64,000 bases of DNA. Origin: Bacteroidales bacterium Phil6 (GTDB lineage: Bacteria > Bacteroidota > Bacteroidia > Bacteroidales > F082). A program made the translations under genes and the position numbers. The stretch is from contig NWBN01000027.1 in assembly GCA_002633315.1 (NCBI GenBank), positions 1 through 64,000 on the forward strand. Direction: 5' to 3'. The first letter of the stretch is position 1; each line of letters opens with the position of its first letter. Below the pieces are notes generated by a model. It had not been told where the DNA came from and ran no database searches. It was given only the letters and a program-made list of their open reading frames with translations. Of the stretch, positions 53,408 to 62,519 are shown in pieces.

Positions 53408-54916
53408 ATGAGTATGAACAAATTTTACCTGTTATTGACAGCCATGATATCCCTTTTTACGATAAGAGGGATGGCACAGACAGTTTATGAAATACCACTT
53501 GTAGTAGAATCGATAAATGCATGTGACTTGGATTTGGACGGGGATATGGATATAATATTAGGACATTATTCCGTGTGCTATTATGACAATATTACGTTTA
53601 CGATATTAAAGGATGAGGGCTACAACAGTTATGAGATAAGCGATACGACAAAGACGTATGCAGGAGCCCAATATAGCATATTTGCGGAGAGGATAGATGA
53701 GGATGAATATCCGGATTTGGTAACAGTGTTTCGTGATTGTGAAAAGAGTAAAAATTATGTAAGAATATGGTATAATGATGGCGAAGGAAATTTCGACTAT
53801 TATGAAGATTATGATCTTTTTGCATCGGATCCTGTGAGTGAATTGAGTTTTGGCGATGCAGACGGGGACGGTCTTACTGATATTTTTGTACGGATAAACT
53901 ATATGAGTTCAACGCAGCAATGGGGAGTATTGTACAATTACGGGAACAGGAGATTCTCAAAACCTGTTTACCGCACATATCCTGATAGTTGTTGTGTAAA
54001 TGATATAGAAATAGGGGATTTGAATAATGACAAAAAGGACGATGTGGTAGTAACAACGGGAGGCAAAGGAGATATGTTTATATATTATTCCACAGGGAGA
54101 GATTTCAGGGAACGCTGTCTTCCTGAAGTGTGGTACACATATACTCGAATAGTGGATTTTGACGGGGACGGATTAAAAGACATAGCGACGGTAATAACGC
54201 CACCCGGACCAGCTTCTGATATAATGCTTTTGGGAATATGTGTAAATCAGGGGAATGAAGAATTTGAGCCGTTGTATTCAATGGAAGAGTCTGTATTGTG
54301 TCAATACGTAGGCGGGAACAAAGATCTTAAGATGGAAGACATGAACAATGACGGATTGCCCGATTGGGTGTTTAATATCGAATTTTACCAAGAGGACGGA
54401 ACGATAGCGAATGAAGAATCAGGTGTCAGGATACTGTATAATCTCGGAGATTTCCAATTCACCGACCCGGAAGACTATCAGTATGTGCAATTGAAGTTTT
54501 ATAAAGAACATGAGAGACGTATTCATATAGCAGATTTTAACGGAGACGGATATAAGGACATAGCAACGGCAAGGAGAGGAGATGTATGGATATGGCAACC
54601 GAATTATCTTGACATATTATATAATGACGGGAATGGTAATTTCATAGAGAATCCGTTAAATGTGGAAGAGAACGATGATAAGTTGAAAGTAAGTGATTGT
54701 TATCCGAATCCGGGAAGAGGAGAGATGAACATCAGGACGGTATTGCCGGAAGGAAGGATAGAAGTGTATGACATTCTCGGGAAAGTGGTATATAAACAAG
54801 ATATTACCGAAGAAGTCACGAAGATACCGACAGAAGGATGGGCAAAAGGCATGTATCTGTGGAGAGTGTACAGTGAAGGAAAAGAAGCAGAAAGCGGTAA
54901 ATGGATAAAACAATAG
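53408..54916 (+). CDS. FG-GAP/VCBS-repeat T9SS cargo protein (copy 2, complete)
   Basis: 502 residues. Signal peptide to GMAQ, about seven FG-GAP/VCBS-like units with Dx(D/N)xDG loops (DLDGDMD, DADGDG, DLNNDKKDD, DFDGDG, DMNNDG, DFNGDG), then a T9SS sorting domain (about 430-502) opening CYPNPGRGEMNIR and ending ESGKWIKQ. Expected to be exported by Sec and the T9SS and probably attached to the cell surface. It is a recent paralogue of the gene at 1-1311. Two in-frame ATGs lie at 53408 and 53414; the second aligns with the start of copy 1. Codon-level similarity between copies is high enough to suggest recent duplication or gene conversion. Confidence 0.88.
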   Translation: MSMNKFYLLLTAMISLFTIRGMAQTVYEIPLVVESINACDLDLDGDMDIILGHYSVCYYDNITFTILKDEGYNSYEISDTTKTYAGAQYSIFAERIDEDEYPDLVTVFRDCEKSKNYVRIWYNDGEGNFDYYEDYDLFASDPVSELSFGDADGDGLTDIFVRINYMSSTQQWGVLYNYGNRRFSKPVYRTYPDSCCVNDIEIGDLNNDKKDDVVVTTGGKGDMFIYYSTGRDFRERCLPEVWYTYTRIVDFDGDGLKDIATVITPPGPASDIMLLGICVNQGNEEFEPLYSMEESVLCQYVGGNKDLKMEDMNNDGLPDWVFNIEFYQEDGTIANEESGVRILYNLGDFQFTDPEDYQYVQLKFYKEHERRIHIADFNGDGYKDIATARRGDVWIWQPNYLDILYNDGNGNFIENPLNVEENDDKLKVSDCYPNPGRGEMNIRTVLPEGRIEVYDILGKVVYKQDITEEVTKIPTEGWAKGMYLWRVYSEGKEAESGKWIKQ

Positions 54917-54964
54917 TAATTCCAAAAAATAGTAAAAAAGGAAACATTATATATTAACTGTATG

Positions 54965-54995
54965 AGAGACTGCCTGACGAGTTCAGGCGGTCTCT
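54965..54995 (+). terminator. Terminator of FG-GAP copy 2
   Basis: AGAGACTGCCTGA pairs with TTCAGGCGGTCTCT across a 4-nt loop with one T-G pair, followed by GTATTTTAT. The T run is weak. Confidence 0.6.
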
Positions 54996-55020
54996 GTATT
55001 TTATGTTGAAAACCAAGATT

Positions 55021-55050
55021 GTAAAGACGTCATGTCATGGCGTCCCAATT
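55021..55050 (+). repeat. Dispersed palindromic element, copy d
   Basis: GTAAAGACGTCATG followed by TCATGGCGTCC. The 9-bp inner stem GACGTCATG/CATGGCGTC has one G-T pair; the outer arm is eroded. Confidence 0.5.
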
Positions 55051-55268
55051 ACACACTTTTTGAAACACTACCGCTGACAGTCGATTTTCCTATATTTACA
55101 TTATCTAAAACGAAATTTCAATTATATTTTCAAAATCAGATGAAAGACAAACGAAGTTTTAAAATGTCAAGATATTATCATTGTTTTTTCATCGTTGTCT
55201 ATATAAATCTTTATATGGTAATTTTCAAGAACAACTTTTATTTTTCAACGTATTAAAGACATCATAAT

Positions 55269-55392
55269 GTAAAGACGCCATAATATGACGTTTCTACATG
55301 TGAAAAACATATTGAATTTCATTGGAATCATTATAAGTTGTGATTTTCAAGACATTATAACTGAACTTAAAAATTTTGTCGGACAGCAATGA
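55269..55392 (+). repeat. Dispersed palindromic element, copy e (fullest copy)
   Basis: Hairpin GTAAAGACGCCAT / ATGACGTTTCTAC (55269-55297), tail CATATTGAATTTCATT, then TTTTCAAGACATTATAACTG and the end word TTTTGTCGGACAGCAATGA. The left part recurs at 11182 and 12143, and the right part at 12284, 45341 and (reversed) 7425. It has no coding capacity. Confidence 0.55.
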
Positions 55393-55442
55393 TTTGTTTT
55401 GAAGTTATTTATGAAACATTATGAAATATGTGATAAAGAGCG

Positions 55443-55450
55443 TATCTTTG
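55443..55450 (+). promoter_or_regulatory. -7 box of purE
   Basis: TATCTTTG, perfect, 15 nt before the ATG at 55465. It excludes the longer in-frame start at 55399. Confidence 0.65.
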
Positions 55451-55464
55451 CAAAAAGAAAAACT

Positions 55465-55971
55465 ATGAATGCAATAGTAAGTATCATTATGGGCAGCACC
55501 TCAGATCTTCCTGTATTGGAAAAGGCTGCCGCATTTTTTGAGGAAATGGAGATTCCGTTTGAGATGAATGCTTTAAGTGCTCATCGTACGCCTGAGATGG
55601 TAGAAGAATTTGCACATAATGCACAAAAGCGAGGTATCAAGGTCATCATCGCGGCAGCAGGCATGGCGGCGCATCTGCCCGGTGTGATAGCAGCCATGAC
55701 GCCTATACCTGTTATCGGGATACCGGTGAAATCCGGAATGGAAGGCATGGACGCATTATTATCAATAGTACAGATGCCTCCGGGAATACCTGTGGCAACA
55801 GTGGGAGTCAACAACGCCCTCAACGCTGCCATCCTTGCAGCACAGATTCTCGCAACAGGTGATGTTGCAATAGCCGAGAAAGTAGTTTCTTACAAGGAAA
55901 ACCTGAAAAAGAAAATCATCAAGGCAAACGACGAACTCAAAGAAGTGAAATACAAGTTCAAGACCAACTGA
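55465..55971 (+). CDS. purE: N5-carboxyaminoimidazole ribonucleotide mutase
   Basis: 168 residues, normal for class I PurE. Purine synthesis: shifts the carboxyl of N5-CAIR to CAIR. Motifs are IMGSTSDLPVLEKA, ALSAHRTPEMV, IAAAGMAAHLPGVIAAMTPIPVIGIPV and QMPPGIPVATVGV. The start at 55465 is chosen because the upstream in-frame ATG (55399) would lie before the promoter. It ends 1 nt before a rhomboid gene. Confidence 0.97.
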   Translation: MNAIVSIIMGSTSDLPVLEKAAAFFEEMEIPFEMNALSAHRTPEMVEEFAHNAQKRGIKVIIAAAGMAAHLPGVIAAMTPIPVIGIPVKSGMEGMDALLSIVQMPPGIPVATVGVNNALNAAILAAQILATGDVAIAEKVVSYKENLKKKIIKANDELKEVKYKFKTN

Positions 55972-55972
55972 A

Positions 55973-56677
55973 ATGTCATTAAGTCAAGAAGAAAAACAGC
56001 ATTTCCTGAGCAGTATAACCTTCCCGTTGATATTCGTTATCATAATGTGGACAGTCAAGATCATAGAAACTGTTTTTCATCTTGACTTTTCCATATTAGG
56101 CGTCAAGCCGCTGTCGGTGGAAGGATTGCCTGGCATAATACTGTTCCATTTCATTCATGGCGACTGGAGACATTTAACTGCCAACACTTTACCTATACTT
56201 GTCCTTGGCACTTTACTGTTTTATTTCTATCGCTCCATAGCAGTAAAAATTTCATTGTTACTTATGATTATCACCGGTATTTTCGTATGGTTCGGAGCAA
56301 GAGACGGTGTACATATAGGGGCGAGCGCCATGATATACGGACTTGCTTTCTTCTTGATGGTCAGCGGATTCATCAGGCACAACAAAGCACTCACTGCACT
56401 GTCGTTCATTGTGGTGTTTCTTTATGGTGGACTCGTATGGGGCTTATATCCCAAATATGCCATATACCATAACATTTCATGGGAAGGACATCTTGGTGGT
56501 TTTGTCACCGGTATTGCTCTCGCAATATTTTACAGACATGAAGGAGAACAAAACGATGAAAAACAATGGGACGATGAAGATGACGACGACACTGACGACG
56601 GTGAACATCCATACTGGGACATACCGGAACCCGACCCGGATGAACTTACTGTACGTTATCATCCTAAAAGACGATGA
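55973..56677 (+). CDS. Rhomboid intramembrane serine protease
   Basis: 234 residues with six hydrophobic helices. The catalytic Ser118 is in HIGASAMIYG and the catalytic His172 in EGHLGGFVTG, so it should be active. FHFIHGDWRHLTANTLPI is the conserved first loop and helix. The C-terminal 45 residues are strongly acidic (KQWDDEDDDDTDDGEH), which is unusual and probably cytoplasmic. Substrates are unknown. One base separates it from purE. Confidence 0.93.
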   Translation: MSLSQEEKQHFLSSITFPLIFVIIMWTVKIIETVFHLDFSILGVKPLSVEGLPGIILFHFIHGDWRHLTANTLPILVLGTLLFYFYRSIAVKISLLLMIITGIFVWFGARDGVHIGASAMIYGLAFFLMVSGFIRHNKALTALSFIVVFLYGGLVWGLYPKYAIYHNISWEGHLGGFVTGIALAIFYRHEGEQNDEKQWDDEDDDDTDDGEHPYWDIPEPDPDELTVRYHPKRR

Positions 56678-56768
56678 TATTCTTATCTTTTATCAAAATT
56701 AAACAAACATCGGCGGATGCCATAAAAATGATAACTCCAAGTTAAACATGTCATCTCGATTAAATGAT

Positions 56769-56776
56769 TATTTTTG
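56769..56776 (+). promoter_or_regulatory. -7 box of tsaB
   Basis: TATTTTTG, perfect TAnnTTTG, 22 nt before the ATG. Confidence 0.55.
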
Positions 56777-56797
56777 CAACATAAAAAAAACTGAAAA

Positions 56798-57496
56798 ATG
56801 ATACTTTGTTTAGAGACAGCCACACCCACATGTTCCATAGCACTTGTTGACAAGGGAAAAGTCATATCCATCAGAGAAAGTCACGACGGGCAGAATCATG
56901 CCGAAAAGATAACTGTTTTCATCGATGAAGTCATGAAAGAGACAGGTGCATGTTATTCACAGCTCGACGCCATTGCTGTCAGCAAAGGTCCCGGTTCATA
57001 CACCGGATTGCGAATAGGCGTCAGTACTGCAAAAGGATTATGTTATGCAATAGACAGACCTCTAATCGCAACAGACACATTGCTCGCCATGGCATACGGT
57101 GCAGCCGCTATAATTGCAGATAAAATAAAAGAAAATGACTTGTATTGTCCCATGATAGATGCAAGACGTATGGAGGTTTATACAGCCATCTTCGACAGTA
57201 AATTAAACAAGATAAAAGATACTGAAGCTGTAATAATAGATGAGCATTCTTTTTCAGAATTGAGAAAAGAACATCATCTTTATCTCATGGGAGACGGAGC
57301 CGACAAATTGGGGGATATTTTCTCAAACAACGACAGTATCAGTGTGATAAAAAACTTTCACTGTTCCGCCGGACATCAGGCCCGACTCGCGACAGAGGCC
57401 CTTAAAAACAAATGTTTTGTCGATGTGGCTTACTTCGAACCTTATTATCTTAAAGACTTCGTTCCGGGAATCCCTACAGTAAAAGGGTTGAAATAA
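56798..57496 (+). CDS. tsaB: tRNA threonylcarbamoyladenosine biosynthesis protein TsaB
   Basis: 232 residues. The ASKHA-fold partner of TsaD in making t6A37 of ANN-decoding tRNAs. It starts ILCLETATPTCSIALVDKGKV and carries AVSKGPGSYTGLRIGVSTAKGL, the TsaB signature. It ends with a conserved C-terminal stretch around YFEPYYLKDFV. Monocistronic. Confidence 0.95.
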   Translation: MILCLETATPTCSIALVDKGKVISIRESHDGQNHAEKITVFIDEVMKETGACYSQLDAIAVSKGPGSYTGLRIGVSTAKGLCYAIDRPLIATDTLLAMAYGAAAIIADKIKENDLYCPMIDARRMEVYTAIFDSKLNKIKDTEAVIIDEHSFSELRKEHHLYLMGDGADKLGDIFSNNDSISVIKNFHCSAGHQARLATEALKNKCFVDVAYFEPYYLKDFVPGIPTVKGLK

Positions 57497-57586
57497 TAAC
57501 CATTATAAATGCACTGACTTTCAAGAAATAAAACCGTACTGATTATCATTGATATCCGGTAAAAAACGTACTACAAAAATATTAAA

Positions 57587-57620
57587 CTTTGAATTTTACA
57601 TACTTTTTGGGACAGTATCC
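57587..57620 (-). mobile_element. Possible IS-end remnant, copy 2
   Basis: Read on the minus strand it is GGATACTGTCCCAAAAAG, then TATGTAAAATTCAAAG, matching 52657-52689 on the opposite strand with a one-base indel. It lies about 100 nt beyond the last gene of the efflux operon. No transposase is nearby. Confidence 0.35.
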
Positions 57621-57723
57621 ATTTTTCCACATCTGGTTAATGTATCTACAGCATTGGCAACATCATGCATTCCGATTTTCCTGTAGCATTCCATCATATT
57701 CTCCAAGATATAATATTTTTCTC

Positions 57724-58860
57724 TCAATCTCTTTTCTTATAGCTAAGGACCGCCCAAAGTGCAAAAAACACTGCAAAGAAAACATGAGCAAAAAACTGAG
57801 GCCAAAGGTCGTGCAATGTCCCGCCTTTGATATAAACGACTCTCATCATCTCAATAAAATAACGCGGAGGATTGATAATAGTGAAATACTGCGCCCATTC
57901 AGGCATACAATGCAATGGTGTCAACAGACCGCTCATCAACATAAAAACAAGAATAAAAAAGAACATAATAAATGAAGCCTGCTGCATTGTTTTGGCATAA
58001 TTTGATACGATCAAACCAAACCCCGATACGGCAAAAATGAAAAGTACTGCAAACAGACATACAGTCCAGAAGCCATTCTCCGGCCAAAGTCCATAAACCC
58101 AATAACCCACCAACATAGTCAGAAAAAGGACGAGAAGTCCAATAACCCAATAAGGTATCAGTTTGGCAATGATAAAGATGAATTTAGGCACAGGTGAAAT
58201 ATTAATCTGTTCTATAGTACCTTTTTCTTTTTCCCCAACAATATTCAAAGCCGGAAGGAATCCTCCCATGAGTATGACGATAATTACCATAAGTGCGGGT
58301 ATCATGAACAACTTATAATCCATATAAGGATTATAACGGTTTTGAACACTGACATTCAACTTCGGCATATTGAATGTCGAAACGACATTTATATTGCCGG
58401 CAGCAGCCATATTATGTTTTTCAAAAAAATCGGAAGAGAAATCCATACATATAGCAGTAAGATAATTAGAGCCGAGAGCACCTTTCGTTTCATTGACAGC
58501 ATTAATGGAAATCTGTACAGGACTTGAGCCTGTCGTAAGCAAGTTTTTCTCAAACTCGGCAGGAATCTCTATAATGGCATCCGTTTCTCCAAATTCAAGC
58601 AATGTCATTGCTTCATCATAATCTGCTGTTACTTTACCAAGGATAAAATAATTAGAAGATTCTATGACATGTATCAAATCTTCAGACGCGCTGCTCGAGT
58701 CATGATTCACCACCGAGACATTGATATTTTTAATATCCATATTGGCAATCCATGGTATTATCAACATTATCATGACAGGAAAGAACACAATGAGTTTCGG
58801 CAGAAACGGATTTCTGAAAAATTGCTTGAATTCTTTTTCCAACAGATATTTCAACATCAT
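57724..58860 (-). CDS. ABC transporter permease, YbhR-like
   Basis: 378 residues, ABC2-membrane type: one N-terminal helix (about 22-40), a large periplasmic domain (about 45-180) and five C-terminal helices. The conserved parts are KEKGTIEQINISPV and the end ...PRYFIEMMRVVYIKGG. With the next permease it would form the heterodimeric membrane part of a drug or lipid exporter. Its start overlaps the end of the preceding gene by 4 nt. It is the last gene of the operon. Confidence 0.9.
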   Translation of the reverse strand: MMLKYLLEKEFKQFFRNPFLPKLIVFFPVMIMLIIPWIANMDIKNINVSVVNHDSSSASEDLIHVIESSNYFILGKVTADYDEAMTLLEFGETDAIIEIPAEFEKNLLTTGSSPVQISINAVNETKGALGSNYLTAICMDFSSDFFEKHNMAAAGNINVVSTFNMPKLNVSVQNRYNPYMDYKLFMIPALMVIIVILMGGFLPALNIVGEKEKGTIEQINISPVPKFIFIIAKLIPYWVIGLLVLFLTMLVGYWVYGLWPENGFWTVCLFAVLFIFAVSGFGLIVSNYAKTMQQASFIMFFFILVFMLMSGLLTPLHCMPEWAQYFTIINPPRYFIEMMRVVYIKGGTLHDLWPQFFAHVFFAVFFALWAVLSYKKRD

Positions 58861-59960
58861 GACAAACGGTTTTTAAAACTTTTTAAACTTATTGTGATAA
58901 ATAGAACAGCCATGCTGCTTAGAACAATAAATTCCTGCAGTACATATCTAAAAGAGAGCCCTTGAATCATCAGTTTTTTCGCTGCTGTCACATACCAGCG
59001 AGCCGGCACTATCCATGAGAAATATTGAAACACCTTGGGCATACCTTCCACAGGGAAAAGCAAACCGGAGAAAAACAACACAGGTATCATCAGCACCATG
59101 CCCGAACCTATCATGGCGACAAGCTGAGACTGAGTGGCTGACGAAATGAGCAGGCCCAATGCAAGTGCCGTGATGATATAAATCAGCGACAACAGACTGA
59201 GTGTCAAGAAACTTCCCGCCACAGGAACACCCAACAAAGTAGTTGCCAACAATAAAATCGTCAGATAATTGACAAACGACATCACCATATATGGGACCAT
59301 CTTGGAAATCACTATTGTAAGCGGCTTCACCGGCGACACGAGAAGCAACTCCATAGTGCCCTTTTCTTTTTCCCTTACTATGGATACAGAAGTCATCATC
59401 GCACATATCAATATGATAATCAACCCCATAAGGCCGGGAACAAAATTGAATGAACTTTTCATCTGCGGATTATACAACATTTTAATGTCAGGAGCTATGC
59501 CGGCAGCTCCCACATAAGGACTCAACTCTTTTATACAGTCTGATATTATACTTTGGGCATACATAGCCATAGTAGTGGCGGTATTACTGTTGGAAGCGTC
59601 AACAGAGAGGCAGATAGAAGAACCATCGGCAGAATATAAATTTTCTTCAAAAGCCTGACCAAATATGATGGCACAATCTATATCACCCTGTCTGAATGCC
59701 TCATCCAGCTTTTCCATAGAAGTAAAATAACCGTTTACAGTAAAATAATCTACGGCATCCAATTTGTCGGTTATCATTTTTGTCAGTTCATCATGTTCAG
59801 GAGCAACTATTGCAACATTGATATTACGTATCTCCGTAGATATGGCGAATCCGAACAAAATCATCTGCACCACAGGCATCAGAAGGAGGATGACCATAGT
59901 CCAACTGTCTCTGAAGACATGGTAAAATTCTTTTTTTACAAACGAAAAAAACTGTTTCAT
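58857..59960 (-). CDS. ABC transporter permease, YbhS-like
   Basis: 367 residues with the same layout as its neighbour: N-terminal helix (about 20-40), periplasmic domain, five C-terminal helices, the coupling motif REKEKGTMELLLVSPV and the closing FPVEGMPKVFQYFSWIVPARWY. It is 2 nt after the ATPase gene and overlaps the second permease by 4 nt. Confidence 0.9.
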   Translation of the reverse strand: MKQFFSFVKKEFYHVFRDSWTMVILLLMPVVQMILFGFAISTEIRNINVAIVAPEHDELTKMITDKLDAVDYFTVNGYFTSMEKLDEAFRQGDIDCAIIFGQAFEENLYSADGSSICLSVDASNSNTATTMAMYAQSIISDCIKELSPYVGAAGIAPDIKMLYNPQMKSSFNFVPGLMGLIIILICAMMTSVSIVREKEKGTMELLLVSPVKPLTIVISKMVPYMVMSFVNYLTILLLATTLLGVPVAGSFLTLSLLSLIYIITALALGLLISSATQSQLVAMIGSGMVLMIPVLFFSGLLFPVEGMPKVFQYFSWIVPARWYVTAAKKLMIQGLSFRYVLQEFIVLSSMAVLFITISLKSFKNRLS

Positions 59961-59962
59961 AA

Positions 59963-60703
59963 CTACTCCGCTCTTTTAGCTGTTCTTGCAAGCAAATAAA
60001 ACACCTCATCCATACTTTCCACACCGAATTCATCTTTCAGATTTTTCGGAGTATCCATAGCTTCTATTCTGCCGTCCACCATGATGGATATCCTGTCGCA
60101 ATACTCGGCCTCGTCCATATAATGTGTTGTCACAAAGACAGTTATTCCACGTTCTGCTGCTTCGTATATCATATTCCAGAACTGTCTTCGCACCATAGGG
60201 TCCACCCCACCTGTAGGTTCATCAAGAAACACTATTTTAGGTCCATGGAAGATAGCAACAGAAAAAGCCAATTTCTGTTTCCATCCCAAAGGAAGCAATT
60301 TGACAAGAGTATTTTTCTCTTTTTCAAAACCGAGACGTCCCAGTAGAGCATCTGTTTTAGGAGCTATTTCCTTTTCCGGCACTCCGTAAATACCGGCGAA
60401 GAGTCGTATGTTCTCCCATACTTTAAGGTCTTCGTACAAAGAGAATTTCTGACTCATATACCCAATATTTTTCTTTATCTCTTCAGACTGTGTCTCCACA
60501 TCGAAGCCTGCAACAACAGCCTTTCCTTCCGTCGGAATACTGAGACCGCACAGCATACGCATAGCTGTGGTCTTGCCTGCTCCATTGGCACCGAGGAAAC
60601 CGAAAATCTCTCCTTTCTTCACCGAGAAACTTATATGGTCAACTGCTGTAAATGTTCCGAAACATTTAGTAAGACCTTCCGCTATTATAACATTATCTTC
60701 CAT
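59963..60703 (-). CDS. ABC transporter ATPase (YbhF C-terminal-half type)
   Basis: 246 residues. Walker A is GANGAGKTT, Walker B is IVFLDEPTGG and the H-loop is in FVTTHYMDEAE. The signature motif is LPLGWKQKLAF instead of LSGGQ, as in the second ATPase half of E. coli YbhF. In YbhF both halves are one polypeptide; here they are two genes 5 nt apart. It likely pairs with the upstream ATPase to energise the permeases. Confidence 0.93.
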   Translation of the reverse strand: MEDNVIIAEGLTKCFGTFTAVDHISFSVKKGEIFGFLGANGAGKTTAMRMLCGLSIPTEGKAVVAGFDVETQSEEIKKNIGYMSQKFSLYEDLKVWENIRLFAGIYGVPEKEIAPKTDALLGRLGFEKEKNTLVKLLPLGWKQKLAFSVAIFHGPKIVFLDEPTGGVDPMVRRQFWNMIYEAAERGITVFVTTHYMDEAEYCDRISIMVDGRIEAMDTPKNLKDEFGVESMDEVFYLLARTAKRAE

Positions 60704-60708
60704 TTCAT

Positions 60709-61602
60709 TTATCTATTCAGTTCCATAAAACAGTCCTCTATTGTAGGAGTTATATTACATATTTCATCAGACTCAAAAATCTTTTTCAAATTAAGAATGC
60801 AGTCTTTGTCATTCAACACAATATGAATCTTGTCTCCGAAAGCATAGCAATCCGAAACCCCATCGACAGATTTTATCCTTGCTATTATCTTTGTTTTTCC
60901 GGTTTTATCGGCAGACACAGAACAAAGTATTTTATCATATTGACCGATAATATTTTGCGGAGTCTCTATTTTCATAAAAACACCATTATTTATCAATGCT
61001 ATTCTGTCGCATCGACTTGCCTCATCCATATATGGAGTACTTACTATTATCGTAATACCCTGATTTTTCAGTCTTGCCAACATAGTCCAAAACTCCTTAC
61101 GGCTCACCGGGTCCACCCCGGTAGTAGGTTCGTCCAAAAACAGTACTTCCGGTTTATGTATCATGGCGCAACACAAGGCGAGTTTCTGTTTCATTCCTCC
61201 GGACAATTTACCGGCTCTTCTATCTTTAAAAGGTTCTATCTGTTTATATATATCTTCTACAAGATGATAATTCTCTTTTATTGTCGTATTGAAAACAGAA
61301 GCAAAGAATGACAGATTCTCTTCTACAGTAAGGTCTTCATAAAGAGAAAAACGTCCCGGCATATATCCGATAGTCTTGCGTATAGCCACATAATCCTTTA
61401 TTATATCATATCCGCAGACCTCGGCACTTCCTTCTGTAGGAAGCAAAAGAGTCGTCAATATTCTGAACAGACTTGTCTTACCGGCGCCGTCAGGACCTAT
61501 GATGCCGAAAATCTCACCTTCATCAGCATCGAAAGAGATATCCTTCAATGCGACAGTCTTATTGTACCGTTTGCCAATATTTTTAACCGAAACCTTAGCC
61601 AT
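60709..61602 (-). CDS. ABC transporter ATPase (YbhF N-terminal-half type)
   Basis: 297 residues. Walker A is GPDGAGKTS, the signature is LSGGMKQKLALC and Walker B is VLFLDEPTTG, with VSTPYMDEASRCD at the H-loop position showing Pro rather than His, again as in YbhF-like N-terminal halves. This suggests an asymmetric dimer in which the two sites differ. A C-terminal extension (about 220-297) is of the regulatory type. It starts 3 nt after the adaptor gene. Confidence 0.92.
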   Translation of the reverse strand: MAKVSVKNIGKRYNKTVALKDISFDADEGEIFGIIGPDGAGKTSLFRILTTLLLPTEGSAEVCGYDIIKDYVAIRKTIGYMPGRFSLYEDLTVEENLSFFASVFNTTIKENYHLVEDIYKQIEPFKDRRAGKLSGGMKQKLALCCAMIHKPEVLFLDEPTTGVDPVSRKEFWTMLARLKNQGITIIVSTPYMDEASRCDRIALINNGVFMKIETPQNIIGQYDKILCSVSADKTGKTKIIARIKSVDGVSDCYAFGDKIHIVLNDKDCILNLKKIFESDEICNITPTIEDCFMELNR

Positions 61603-61605
61603 ATA

Positions 61606-62508
61606 TTACAATATTACTTCCCCATACATTCCAATCTTAACATAACCGTCATTTTCAATGCTTATCTTCACCGCATACACTAAATTCGCCCTGTCGTTTT
61701 TAGTCAGTATGCTTTTGGGAGTAAATTCGCTTTTCTCCGATATCCATGTTATTGTGCCATCATATTCTCTAATGTTGTTTCCTCCGAAATCTGCCATTAC
61801 TTTGACCTTTTGTCCGATTTTCATGTTGGAAAGTTGTGAGAGAGTAAAATATGCACGCAGATAAAGATGTTGGGTATCAGCCACTTTGAAGAGAGGTTTC
61901 CCGGCAGTGGCAAGTTCTCCAGCCTGTGCATATTTGGACAAGACAGTGCCGTCGATAGGAGAACATATCATACATTTAGCGAGCCTGTCTTCTATCTGAG
62001 CCAACTGCATCTCATAAGCTGCTATCTGAGCATTGACACTTGCAATGTTATTTTCAAGATTCGATTCGGCTGCTTTCAATTCCTCTTCCATTACGGAAAT
62101 GGCAGAATTGATGTCGTCGAGTTGTTTCATAGGAGCAGCTTCCGACTTTACAATATTTTCCACTCTGTCTCTCTCGAATTTTTGTTTTTTTATCTGTTCT
62201 CTAAGCGAGGCAGTCTGTGTGTTGACATTAGGAATACTTGTTTTCAAGGCTTCGATGTTTTTCTCAATTTGAAGTTTACTCAAATAAAGTTGTACCGAGT
62301 CAATACAGCCCAATATCTCATCGGCATAAATATTCTGACCTTCAGAAATGTCAAAAGACACAATACGTCCGTTGGCTTCAGAAGATACCGTCACCTCCGT
62401 AGCCTCGAAAAAGCCGGTGGCATCGAATGTGTTTTCCTTACTCCCGCACGAGGAAGCCATTATTATCGTCACAGCTGTAAAAAATGTTATTTTATATAAT
62501 GATTTCAT
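61606..62508 (-). CDS. HlyD-family periplasmic adaptor (YbhG/YhiI-like)
   Basis: 300 residues. The signal sequence ends at SSC (Cys21), so it is a likely lipoprotein anchored in the inner membrane. The barrel-sandwich half-motifs are around 38-68 (EANGRIVSFDISEGQNIYADE) and 185-215 (SPIDGTVLSKYAQAGELATAGKPLF). They flank a coiled-coil hairpin (about 75-180). It links the ABC exporter to TolC. It is 11 nt after the tolC-like gene. Confidence 0.93.
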   Translation of the reverse strand: MKSLYKITFFTAVTIIMASSCGSKENTFDATGFFEATEVTVSSEANGRIVSFDISEGQNIYADEILGCIDSVQLYLSKLQIEKNIEALKTSIPNVNTQTASLREQIKKQKFERDRVENIVKSEAAPMKQLDDINSAISVMEEELKAAESNLENNIASVNAQIAAYEMQLAQIEDRLAKCMICSPIDGTVLSKYAQAGELATAGKPLFKVADTQHLYLRAYFTLSQLSNMKIGQKVKVMADFGGNNIREYDGTITWISEKSEFTPKSILTKNDRANLVYAVKISIENDGYVKIGMYGEVIL

Positions 62509-62519
62509 GACATTTGAGA

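Larger units (their letters stand above)
54917..55464. other. Intergenic region with two palindromic elements
   Basis: Contains the terminator at 54965-54995, element copies d and e, and the purE promoter. No gene is supported; a 74-codon frame here is AT-rich and overlaps element d's flank. Confidence 0.6.

Noticed and set aside
55032-55256. 74-codon frame after element d
   Set aside because: Starts inside the repeat, low-complexity composition and no promoter or homology.
57623-57723. Short frame after the last permease gene, ending MDTVPKSM
   Set aside because: Overlaps the possible IS end, which has a one-base indel relative to its other copy, so the frame is not conserved; likely non-coding.
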